The notes under the pieces are model-generated. The model was not told where the DNA came from, searched no databases, and saw only the letters and a list, made by a program, of their open reading frames with translations. This document shows, in pieces, positions 57,456-64,000 of a stretch of DNA of 64,000 bases. The translations under genes and the position numbers were made by a program. Location: positions 2,046,001 to 2,110,000 of the forward strand of contig NZ_CP096032.1 in NCBI RefSeq assembly GCF_023115425.1. Direction: 5' to 3'. Source of the DNA: Synechococcus sp. A10-1-5-1. Lineage in GTDB: Bacteria; Cyanobacteriota; Cyanobacteriia; PCC-6307; Cyanobiaceae. How positions within the stretch are numbered: the first letter of the stretch is position 1; every line of letters starts with the position of its first letter.

Positions 57456-57869
57456 CTAGAGGTTCCGCAGGACCTCTAGATCCTCCGCGTCCAGCGGTGT
57501 GGGAATGCCGTGCTCGAGCAGTTCTGCGAAACCACCATCCCGGCTGAGAACCGTGATCAGATACACCCGCCCCGGTCCCGGATTCTCCAGGTCGTGAACG
57601 GCGTCGCCGGGGACGCTGACAAAGTCCCCACCGCTGGCGGTGATGGAGGAGTCCCCCAAGTGAAACACCACGTTCCCCCGCAGGACAAAGAACAGCTCCG
57701 CCGCCTGGTGATGGCTGTGGGCCGGGACCCGGTCGCAGGGGTCATGCACCTCCAGGAACTGCGTGCAGCCACCCGCTTCCGGCTTGCTGAGCAGGGCGAG
57801 GCGGCAATGGTCATCGCTGCCCAGCCGGTAGCCCTGGAGCTGCTCGGGATGCAGGACCCTTGGACCCAT
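57456..57869 (-). CDS. Cupin domain protein
   Basis: 137 residues. A single cupin barrel: 'VPAHSHHQAAELFFVLRGNVVFHLGD' contains the H-x-H and Glu of motif 1, and 'GDFVSVPGDAVHDLENPG' the His of motif 2, so a metal site is complete. Such small cupins are isomerases, dioxygenases or sensors; the substrate is unknown. Divergent from pyrF by 95 bp. Confidence 0.85.
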   Translation of the reverse strand: MGPRVLHPEQLQGYRLGSDDHCRLALLSKPEAGGCTQFLEVHDPCDRVPAHSHHQAAELFFVLRGNVVFHLGDSSITASGGDFVSVPGDAVHDLENPGPGRVYLITVLSRDGGFAELLEHGIPTPLDAEDLEVLRNL

Positions 57870-57964
57870 GGGCGAGGCAAGCCAGTGCCCCCATGCTGGG
57901 TCTCCTGCCTGGAACGCGCCAGGACACTTCGTAGCCTGAGATCTCCATCGAGAGCAGATCTCCC

Positions 57965-58681
57965 GTGACCAGGCCTGCTGCCGAGCGGATCATCGTTGCC
58001 CTCGACGGGATGGCCCCGGATCAGGCCCTGGCCTTCAGCCGAGGGGTGCAGGGCTTGCGCTGGGTGAAGGTGGGCCTGGAGCTCTTTGTCCAGGCGGGAC
58101 CTGAGGTGGTGGCCCAACTGCGGGATCAGGGCCTGCGGGTTTTCCTCGACCTGAAGTTCCACGACATCCCCGCCACCATGGCCGGCGCCTGCCGGCGGGC
58201 CGCTGCCCTGGGCGCGGAGCTGATCACGGTGCATGCCTGCGCCGGTCGTGAAGCCCTGCAGGCGGCGCAAGCCGCGGCCAGCGAGGGCGCGCAAGCGTCG
58301 GGTTTGGCCTCCCCCACCCTGCTGGCGGTCACGGTGCTGACCAGTTGGGAGGAGCAGCGGCTGCAGCGGGAATTGGCCATTGATCAGACCATCGCCGAGC
58401 GGGTGCCGTCCCTGGCGCAGCTGGCGGCAAGCGCCGGCATTGGTGGTTGTGTCTGCTCGCCGCTGGAGGCCTCCAGCCTGCGGGCCCAACACCCGGAACC
58501 GTTTGCCTTGGTCACCCCAGGGATTCGCCCCAAGGGCAGTGCCGTGGGGGATCAAGCCCGGGTGCTCGGCCCTGCAGAGGCCATCGCTGCAGGCGCCTCT
58601 CAGCTCGTCATCGGCCGGCCGATCACCAAGGCCGAGGACCCCTCGGCGGCCTTCGCAGGCTGCTGCGCCGAGCTGGGCTAG
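57965..58681 (+). CDS. pyrF: Orotidine 5'-phosphate decarboxylase
   Basis: 238 residues from GTG 57965. '[14 protein letters not shown]' opens the barrel, '[14 protein letters not shown]' has the catalytic D-x-K-x-x-D, and '[10 protein letters not shown]...[21 protein letters not shown]' binds phosphate. It makes UMP from OMP. The stop shares a CTAG with the stop of the convergent glycosyltransferase. Confidence 0.97.
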   Translation: MTRPAAERIIVALDGMAPDQALAFSRGVQGLRWVKVGLELFVQAGPEVVAQLRDQGLRVFLDLKFHDIPATMAGACRRAAALGAELITVHACAGREALQAAQAAASEGAQASGLASPTLLAVTVLTSWEEQRLQRELAIDQTIAERVPSLAQLAASAGIGGCVCSPLEASSLRAQHPEPFALVTPGIRPKGSAVGDQARVLGPAEAIAAGASQLVIGRPITKAEDPSAAFAGCCAELG

Positions 58682-59820
58682 GCCAGGACTGAACCGGTGG
58701 GACTGAGCTCGCCGTAGAGCCGCTCCAATTGGTCGATGTTTTGGGTGAGGGTGTAGCGCTCAAGGGCCCGCTGGCGGGCGCGCCTTCCCAGTTCTGCGGT
58801 GAGGACCGGCTGGTCCCGCAGCACTGGCAGGAGGGTCCGCAGCTGCGTCGTTACCCCCTGGGTGCTGATCACAATGCCGGCGCCGCCCTCGAGCACCTCC
58901 CCATCGGCCCCCGCATCGGTGGCGACGCAGGCGGTGCCACTGGCCATGGCCTCCAACAGGGCCAAGGAGAGACCCTCCACCAGGGAGGGCAAGAGGAAGA
59001 CCTCCGCCAGCTGCAGCAGTGCCAAGCGGACCTTCTGGTCCGGTTCATGGCCCCACCAGAGGATCCCGGCGTCCTCGCCGTAGTTCTGCATCAGGGATTG
59101 GCGCATCGGGCCATCGCCCACCACCACGAGCCTGCAGCCCCTGGGCTGGACCAATTTCCAGGCCCGCAGTAGAGCTTCGACGTTTTTCTCCGTGGCGATC
59201 CGCCCCATGTAGAGGAAGACCCGTTGACTGGCGAACCGCTGGCGCAGCTCCTCGAGGGTTTCCGAGGGGGCTGCAGGGTTGCTGGGGCTCCAGCGCTGGG
59301 GATCGACCCCGTTGGGGATCACCGCCAGGCGATCACTGGGGACCCCCAGCCTCATCAACACATCGGCCTGCAGCTCCGAGAAGACCACCACCCGGTCGTA
59401 CTTGGCGAGGGACGGGGCGTAGAGCTGATAGGTGAGCTGCTGGGTGCCGGCGCTCAGGTTGCGCAGGCTCGCGTCAAAGGGTGGGTGGAAGGTTGCCACC
59501 AGCGGCAGCCCGAGCTGTTGGCAGAGGTCCGGCAGCCTGAAATCCAGGGGAGAGAGGGTCAAGCTGGCGTGCACCAGATCCGGCCTGAGCCGCTCAAGGG
59601 ACTCCCGCAGTTCCCGCTGCGCCCCCGGCGAAGGAATGGTGTAGACCTGCGACTTGACCAGGTAGGGCAGGGCCACGTCAGGGCTGGCCGTTCCTGAGCT
59701 GTCGAAGTGAATAAAGCTGATCTCGTGGCCCCGATCCCGTAGGGCCTCGGTGGTGGTCAGGCCGTAGGTGACGTTGCCGCAGAAGGGTGACTTTTTGCCC
59801 AGCCAGGCGATATGGGCCAC
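58678..59820 (-). CDS. GT4-family glycosyltransferase
   Basis: 380 residues from GTG 59820 ([20 protein letters not shown]). It is a GT-B fold enzyme: '[13 protein letters not shown]', '[22 protein letters not shown]', '[12 protein letters not shown]' and '[30 protein letters not shown]' with the EX7E-type donor site. The acceptor is unknown; polar lipid or polysaccharide synthesis are both possible. It is the last gene of the minus-strand run hpf-deoC-recO-MFS-GT4, 28 bp after the MFS gene. The frame upstream to 59931 lies inside the MFS gene's end. Confidence 0.92.
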   Translation of the reverse strand: MAHIAWLGKKSPFCGNVTYGLTTTEALRDRGHEISFIHFDSSGTASPDVALPYLVKSQVYTIPSPGAQRELRESLERLRPDLVHASLTLSPLDFRLPDLCQQLGLPLVATFHPPFDASLRNLSAGTQQLTYQLYAPSLAKYDRVVVFSELQADVLMRLGVPSDRLAVIPNGVDPQRWSPSNPAAPSETLEELRQRFASQRVFLYMGRIATEKNVEALLRAWKLVQPRGCRLVVVGDGPMRQSLMQNYGEDAGILWWGHEPDQKVRLALLQLAEVFLLPSLVEGLSLALLEAMASGTACVATDAGADGEVLEGGAGIVISTQGVTTQLRTLLPVLRDQPVLTAELGRRARQRALERYTLTQNIDQLERLYGELSPTGSVLA

Positions 59821-59848
59821 GCAGCGGCTACTCGACCAAGAGCCGAAA

Positions 59849-61198
59849 CTAGCAGCGTTTCCATGGCTGCTCGAGCAGCGCAGCGGCCACGGCCAGGCCC
59901 GCCAAGGCCCAGAGCACCGGCAGCAATCCATAGCGGCTGACGATCGCTCCAGCCAGCACCAGAGGCAGGCTCAAGGCGATGTTGATCAGGTTGTTCTGGA
60001 GGCCAAAGACTTTGCCCCGCATGGATTCCGGGGTGTCCTCTTGGATGGTGGTTTGGGCGGGGATGGCCAGCAGGGCGGCCCCCACGCCGAGCACCGTGCA
60101 GAGGGTCAGGGTGAAGCCCAGGTTGCCGCGGAGCTGACCGAGCAGCACCAGGCTCCAGGCGATCGTGCCCAGGCCGGCGGAGGCCAGACGGCGGCGATTG
60201 AAGCGATGCCCGACCTGCGCCACCGCAACGGCCCCTAGGGCCAAGCCGATGCCGCTCATGGCCAGCAGGGTGCCGAATTGGGTGGGCCCCAACTGACGGA
60301 TGGCCGAGGCCAGGCTGATGGCCAGGACGTAGAGCGCCGCCAGCAGGCTGTAGAGCAGCACCAGCTGGAGCATGGCGCTGCGCACGCTGGGACGCTGCTT
60401 GAGTACCTCCAGGCCATCGGAGATCTCTCGCCAGATGTTCTCGTCGTGGCTACGCCGCGGGGTTTCCTCGACGCGGATCCAGGCGATCGAGAGGGCGGCC
60501 AGGCCGTAGCAGAGGGGTAAGAGGGCGAACTCGCCGTTGGCGATGCCCAGGGCGCCCAGGCCGTATTTCAGGGCCCGCAGGATCGGATCACCGAGGGCAA
60601 AGCCGACGATCGTGGCCGCCATGCTGGTCGCTTGGTAGAGCGAGTTGGCGGCCAGGAGCTGGCGCGTTGGCACCAGCATCGGGATTGCGGCCTGTTCCGC
60701 CGGTGCAAAGAATTGGGTCAGCACCGACTCCAAAAAGGTGATGACCAGCAGCGCCCAATAGCCCCAGCTCAGTCCCAGCCAGTGGGGACCATCCAGCAGG
60801 CAGAAGGGAGTCAGCAGGGCGAGGCCGGCGCGGATGCCATTGCTGGCGACCATCACTTCGCGTTTGCGCCAGCGATCGGCCCAGACCCCCGCCACCAAAC
60901 CAAGCACCATCGCCGGGATGGTGTTGGCGACGTAGATCCCTGTGGCCAGCAGGGTGATCCACTGGGCCCGGCCCTCGATGCTGAGGTTGAAGGCCCCTGC
61001 GGCTTCCACCAGTGCCCCGCCCTCTGGCGGTGTTGCCCCGGCCCAGTACTGGGCGATGAGGAACACCATCAACACGATGTAGAACTTGTCCGCGAGCTGG
61101 CTGAAGATCTGCCCAAGCCAGAGCTTGCGGAATTCGGGCAGGGCTAAAACCCCTTGGAGTCCCGTGTTTTCTCCTGGAGACCGCGGGTCTTCGCTCAC
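59849..61198 (-). CDS. Major facilitator superfamily transporter
   Basis: 449 residues from GTG 61198; the longer frame enters recO. Twelve membrane segments are visible, with the MFS loop 'GLVAGVWADRWRKREVMVASNG' between helices 2 and 3. The overall look ('VLALPEFRKLWLGQIFSQLADKFYIVLMVFLIAQY', 'QFFAPAEQAAIPMLVPTRQLLAANSLYQATSM') is that of the enterobactin-exporter/MFS-3 type often predicted as drug or permease exporters. Substrate unknown. It is 5 bp after recO. Confidence 0.88.
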   Translation of the reverse strand: MSEDPRSPGENTGLQGVLALPEFRKLWLGQIFSQLADKFYIVLMVFLIAQYWAGATPPEGGALVEAAGAFNLSIEGRAQWITLLATGIYVANTIPAMVLGLVAGVWADRWRKREVMVASNGIRAGLALLTPFCLLDGPHWLGLSWGYWALLVITFLESVLTQFFAPAEQAAIPMLVPTRQLLAANSLYQATSMAATIVGFALGDPILRALKYGLGALGIANGEFALLPLCYGLAALSIAWIRVEETPRRSHDENIWREISDGLEVLKQRPSVRSAMLQLVLLYSLLAALYVLAISLASAIRQLGPTQFGTLLAMSGIGLALGAVAVAQVGHRFNRRRLASAGLGTIAWSLVLLGQLRGNLGFTLTLCTVLGVGAALLAIPAQTTIQEDTPESMRGKVFGLQNNLINIALSLPLVLAGAIVSRYGLLPVLWALAGLAVAAALLEQPWKRC

Positions 61199-61203
61199 GT
61201 TCT

Positions 61204-62013
61204 TCAGGACCTGTCGGCTAACGATGATGCCCCATCGCTGAAGCACTGTCTCAGCATTCGCCAGGACCGGGCGCTGCGGCTGAGGTGTTCTCGGCACCAG
61301 AGCTCCAGCAGTTGCAGCAGCCGCAGCCAGACCCATTCCGGTCCCATCAGCTTTCCATCGCGCCTACGGGGCAAGGCGGGCCGGAGCAGCCGTTGCAAGA
61401 GAGCTAGCTCGGAGGCATTCAGCACCATCTGGGCGCCAGGGACGGCGCCAAGGACAAAGCCCTCACTGGGCAGCAGGCTGCAGCGCCACTCCCAGTTCCC
61501 CAGGGGTGGATCCAGGGGGGCCCCGCTACGGCAACACTCCGCCAGGGGAAGGGCATAGCCCCCCAGGGCCAGCAGGTGGGTTAGCCCTTGGACGCTGATG
61601 GCCAAGGCCTCGAGGCTGTCTTGTTTCTCCTTCACCACCAACTCCAGGCGGGCGAGTTGCACCAGCAGGTCCTCCAGCACCCCATCGATCGCATCGCCGC
61701 TGGGGACCAGGAGGAGAGCCACCTCCGCCAAGCCTTGGGCGGCGGCCAAGGTCTCCAGCCGCTCCGCCAGGTTGGAGAAGTTGCGCAGGACCCGCAATTG
61801 GCGCACGCGCTTGAGGCCGCTGCGTCCCCCCACCTGCAGGCTCAGGACTGCCAGGGGCACGGCGGCAGCGAGGGAACTCTTGGGCTTGCGGGCACCGGGG
61901 GCCGCAAGCCGGACCAGGCCCTCTTCGTTGCTCAAGAGTGTGATCAGCCGGTCGCTTTCCCCCAGGGGGCTGCTGCGCAGGACCAAGCCCTCAAGCCGCT
62001 GCTCTGGGCTCAC
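61204..62013 (-). CDS. recO: DNA repair protein RecO
   Basis: 269 residues from GTG 62013, overlapping the deoC stop (GTGA). 'EGLVLRSSPLGESDRLITLLSNEEGLVRLAAPGARKPKS' is the OB-fold start of RecO, and the C-terminal part is helical. RecO loads RecA on SSB-coated DNA with RecR. The C-terminal zinc cysteines of some RecO proteins are not seen. Confidence 0.93.
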   Translation of the reverse strand: MSPEQRLEGLVLRSSPLGESDRLITLLSNEEGLVRLAAPGARKPKSSLAAAVPLAVLSLQVGGRSGLKRVRQLRVLRNFSNLAERLETLAAAQGLAEVALLLVPSGDAIDGVLEDLLVQLARLELVVKEKQDSLEALAISVQGLTHLLALGGYALPLAECCRSGAPLDPPLGNWEWRCSLLPSEGFVLGAVPGAQMVLNASELALLQRLLRPALPRRRDGKLMGPEWVWLRLLQLLELWCREHLSRSARSWRMLRQCFSDGASSLADRS

Positions 62014-62681
62014 GCTGCCTTCGCCCGCAGGGCCTCCATCAAGGCCACGCCACGGCTGGTGCCCAGTCGACTGGCCCCGGCTTCCACCAGTGCATAGGCC
62101 TGCTCGAGTCCGTTGATTCCGCCGGAGGCCTTGATCGCGGCTCTGCCTCGGGCCAAATGCTGGAGCTGTTTGACCTGCTCAACGCTGGCTCCAGGGCCAA
62201 AGCCGCTGCCGGTTTTGAGCATGTTCGTGCCAACGTCGATGCTGGCTTCGACCGCCCACTCCAGGACCTCTGGGGAGAGGCGTCCCACCTCCAGGATCAC
62301 CTTGAAGGGCAAGCCCAATTCCGCGATGGGGGCGAGGTCATCGCAAAACAGGCTGCTGTTGCCATCGGCCAGGGCACCGAAGTCCGGCACCACGTCGAGT
62401 TCATCTGCACCCGCTGCAGCCGCCCATTCCGCTTCCTGGCGCTTGATCTCCGTTGGGATTGCGCCGAAGGGGAAGCCAATCACGCTGATCAACTTGGGGC
62501 CCCGTCCGCCGCTGGGGCCCAGCCGTTCGCGGGCCAGATCCAACCAGCGGGAGGCCAGGCAGACCCCGGCAAAGCCGAAGTGCTTGGCCTCATCGCAGCA
62601 GCGCAGGATCGACTCGCGGCCCTGATGGGGATCCAACAGGGCGTGATCGATCAGGGGAGCGAGATCGGGCAGGTCGCGCAC
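62010..62681 (-). CDS. deoC: Deoxyribose-phosphate aldolase
   Basis: 223 residues from GTG 62681. It is a TIM barrel: 'LIDHALLDPHQG', 'FAGVCLASRWL', 'PFKVILEVGRLSPE' with the Schiff-base Lys, and 'GTNMLKTGSGFGPGA' with the second Lys. It splits deoxyribose-5-phosphate to glyceraldehyde-3-phosphate and acetaldehyde. It is 39 bp after hpf and overlaps recO by 4 bp. Confidence 0.96.
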   Translation of the reverse strand: MRDLPDLAPLIDHALLDPHQGRESILRCCDEAKHFGFAGVCLASRWLDLARERLGPSGGRGPKLISVIGFPFGAIPTEIKRQEAEWAAAAGADELDVVPDFGALADGNSSLFCDDLAPIAELGLPFKVILEVGRLSPEVLEWAVEASIDVGTNMLKTGSGFGPGASVEQVKQLQHLARGRAAIKASGGINGLEQAYALVEAGASRLGTSRGVALMEALRAKAA

Positions 62682-62720
62682 GGTCAGCTGGCGCCGGGTG
62701 TTGGTCTCCAGTGTCTGCGA

Positions 62721-63308
62721 TCAGGCCTTGGCCTGAATCACGCCGAAGCCCCCGTGGTTGCGCCGGTAGACCACCTGCAGCTCGCCACTGCTGGCATCGC
62801 GGAACAAATAGAAGTCGTGGTCGATTAATTCCAGTTGGTGCAGGGCATCCTCGAGGCTCATCGCTGGCATCGGGAAGTACTTGCGGCGGACCCCCCGGCT
62901 TGGGAGACCGGCTTCTTTGCCTTCCAGCAGCGAGCCGCTGACACTGTCATCGCCGGCCATCTCCACCACGCTGGGGGTCTCGCTGGCGTGGTGGCCATGG
63001 CTGTGGTGGTGGTCGCCGTGGCGGTCTTTGTAGCGACGCAGCTGCCGGGTCAATTTCCCGGCCACCAGATCGATGCTGGCGTAGAGGTTTTCGCTGCGTT
63101 CTTGGGCGCGGATCACGGTGCCGTTGGCAAAGACCGTGACCTCTGCGGTTTGTTGCGGAACCCGGGGATTGCGGGCCACGGAGAGATGCACGTCCGCCTC
63201 TTTCACCATCCCGTCGAAATGACTGGTCGCGCGCTTGAGTTTTTCTTCTGTGTACTCGCGGATGGCTGGAGTGATCTCCAGATTGCGGCCGTGAATCACG
63301 AGCTTCAT
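62721..63308 (-). CDS. hpf: Long-form ribosome hibernation factor HPF (light-repressed protein LrtA)
   Basis: 195 residues: N-terminal HPF domain (1-95; 'MKLVIHGRNLEITPAIREYTEEKLKRATSHF'), a linker, and the C-terminal dimerisation domain ('FPMPAMSLEDALHQLELIDHDFYLFRDASSGELQVVYRRNHGGFGVI'). It pairs 70S ribosomes into inactive dimers. The cyanobacterial gene lrtA is known to be transcribed more in the dark. The linker holds seven His at residues 97-107, which is unusual. It heads the minus-strand run. Confidence 0.95.
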   Translation of the reverse strand: MKLVIHGRNLEITPAIREYTEEKLKRATSHFDGMVKEADVHLSVARNPRVPQQTAEVTVFANGTVIRAQERSENLYASIDLVAGKLTRQLRRYKDRHGDHHHSHGHHASETPSVVEMAGDDSVSGSLLEGKEAGLPSRGVRRKYFPMPAMSLEDALHQLELIDHDFYLFRDASSGELQVVYRRNHGGFGVIQAKA

Positions 63309-63355
63309 CCCTTGCCTCCTGGGCGATGGACCCGTTTAAACGCTAGGAACGGTCA

Positions 63356-64000
63356 GTGATTTCAACCACGGCCTCGCCCGCTCACGACGCAATCTGTTTC
63401 GAGCCCCCTGGCTGCGTCCCGTTCGCACTGGGCTGGACTTGGCAGCAGCAGTTGCAACGGCGCCTACTGGAGAACCCCGATGGGCCTGAGGCGGTGCTGC
63501 TGCTGGAGCACGAGCCCTGTTACACCCTGGGTCGCGGTGCGGACCCGGCCTTCCTGGGCTTTGATCCAGAGGATCCCCCCGCACCGCTATTTCGGATTGA
63601 TCGGGGCGGTGAGGTGACCCACCACTGTCCGGGGCAGTTGGTGCTCTATCCGGTGCTCAACCTGCAGCGGCATGGCGCTGATCTGCACCTCTACCTGCGG
63701 GAGCTGGAGGGGGTGGTGATCGACCTGTTGGCGGAGCTCGGCCTGAGGGGCGGCCGCATGGATGGGCTGACGGGGGTCTGGCTGGAGGGCCGCAAGGTGG
63801 CCGCCATTGGCGTGGGTGCCCGCCGTTGGATCAGTCAGCACGGCCTGGCCCTGAATGTCGAGGCGGATCTCTCGGGTTTTGCCGAGGTGGTGCCCTGCGG
63901 GATCGCTAACAAGGAGGTGGGTCGGCTGGTGGATTGGCGCCCCGAGCTCTCGGCGGCTGTCCTGCGGTCGCGGCTCCTGGAGAGCTTTTCGCGTCGCTTT
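63356..64000 (+). CDS. lipB: Octanoyl-[acyl-carrier-protein]:protein N-octanoyltransferase, 3' end outside window
   Basis: The first 215 codons are present, from GTG 63356 with a weak AGGA upstream. 'LLEHEPCYTLGRGAD', 'RGGEVTHHCPGQLVLYPVLNL', 'GLTGVWLEGRKVAAIGVGARRWISQHGLALNV' (with the catalytic Lys) and 'VPCGIANKEV' (catalytic Cys) are all in place. It moves octanoyl groups from ACP to lipoyl domains. The gap to the divergent hpf is 47 bp. Codons still run open at the window end. Confidence 0.95.
   Translation, partial: MISTTASPAHDAICFEPPGCVPFALGWTWQQQLQRRLLENPDGPEAVLLLEHEPCYTLGRGADPAFLGFDPEDPPAPLFRIDRGGEVTHHCPGQLVLYPVLNLQRHGADLHLYLRELEGVVIDLLAELGLRGGRMDGLTGVWLEGRKVAAIGVGARRWISQHGLALNVEADLSGFAEVVPCGIANKEVGRLVDWRPELSAAVLRSRLLESFSRRF

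Overview
The window is a dense, GC-rich stretch of cyanobacterial chromosome. The markers that fix this are kaiA-kaiB-kaiC, the sensor kinase NblS, psbV (cytochrome c550), petF ferredoxin, the ferredoxin:thioredoxin reductase variable chain, a photosystem II S4-domain protein, light-repressed HPF, and the cyanobacteria-only families DUF1818, DUF1825 and DUF2811. Full-length kaiA beside rplU-rpmA, pyrR next to gpmI, few HIP1 (GCGATCGC) sites, high GC and very compact packing point to the Synechococcus/Cyanobium picocyanobacterial clade rather than Prochlorococcus (which lost kaiA) or the PCC 7942 type. I cannot name a species.

Layout. 1-3148 (minus): a phospho-signalling operon, in transcription order a small membrane protein, an FHA membrane protein, a Ser/Thr-kinase-like protein with a zinc ribbon, a TerY-like vWA protein and a PP2C phosphatase cut by the window edge. 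Divergent from it is a class A penicillin-binding protein that itself carries an FHA domain. 5.4-8.5 kb: a rhomboid-like membrane protein, then atpB-atpC. 8.6-10.8 kb: groES-groEL behind a CIRCE operator. 11-16.4 kb: a small ribbon-helix-helix-like protein, mscL, amt, msrB, secG, gpmI, pyrR. 16.4-25.7 kb: ftrV, an Hsp70-like protein, rpoZ, several cyanobacterial unknowns, an NAD-binding dehydrogenase, an EVE protein, murD, tRNA-Val(GAC) and an S4 protein. 25.8-30.9 kb: serA-prmA, petF, psbV, rnz. 31-36.3 kb: SpoIID-like, nagB, yebC, truB, a queuosine-precursor transporter and a methyltransferase. 36.3-42 kb: rpmA/rplU, kaiABC and nblS. 42-45.2 kb: purD, an exported protein, purC. 45.2-51.5 kb: the outer-membrane/lipid A cluster bamA-lpxC-fabZ-lpxA-lpxB with msrA attached. 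51.6-64 kb: pepA, a GIY-YIG/HhH pair, a LuxR-type regulator, tyrS, pyrF, and a five-gene minus-strand run (hpf-deoC-recO-MFS-GT4), ending in a partial lipB.

No insertion sequence, prophage, CRISPR array or integrase was seen, so this looks like core chromosome. The most interesting region is the phospho-signalling locus at the left edge, whose FHA proteins suggest phosphothreonine control of peptidoglycan synthesis. Other notable points are a pair of exported methionine sulfoxide reductases, seven convergent gene pairs with overlapping 3' ends (including kaiC/nblS), an almost perfect Shine-Dalgarno on kaiB alone in the clock cluster, and a His-rich linker in HPF. All assignments come from reading motifs in the sequence; no database search was done.
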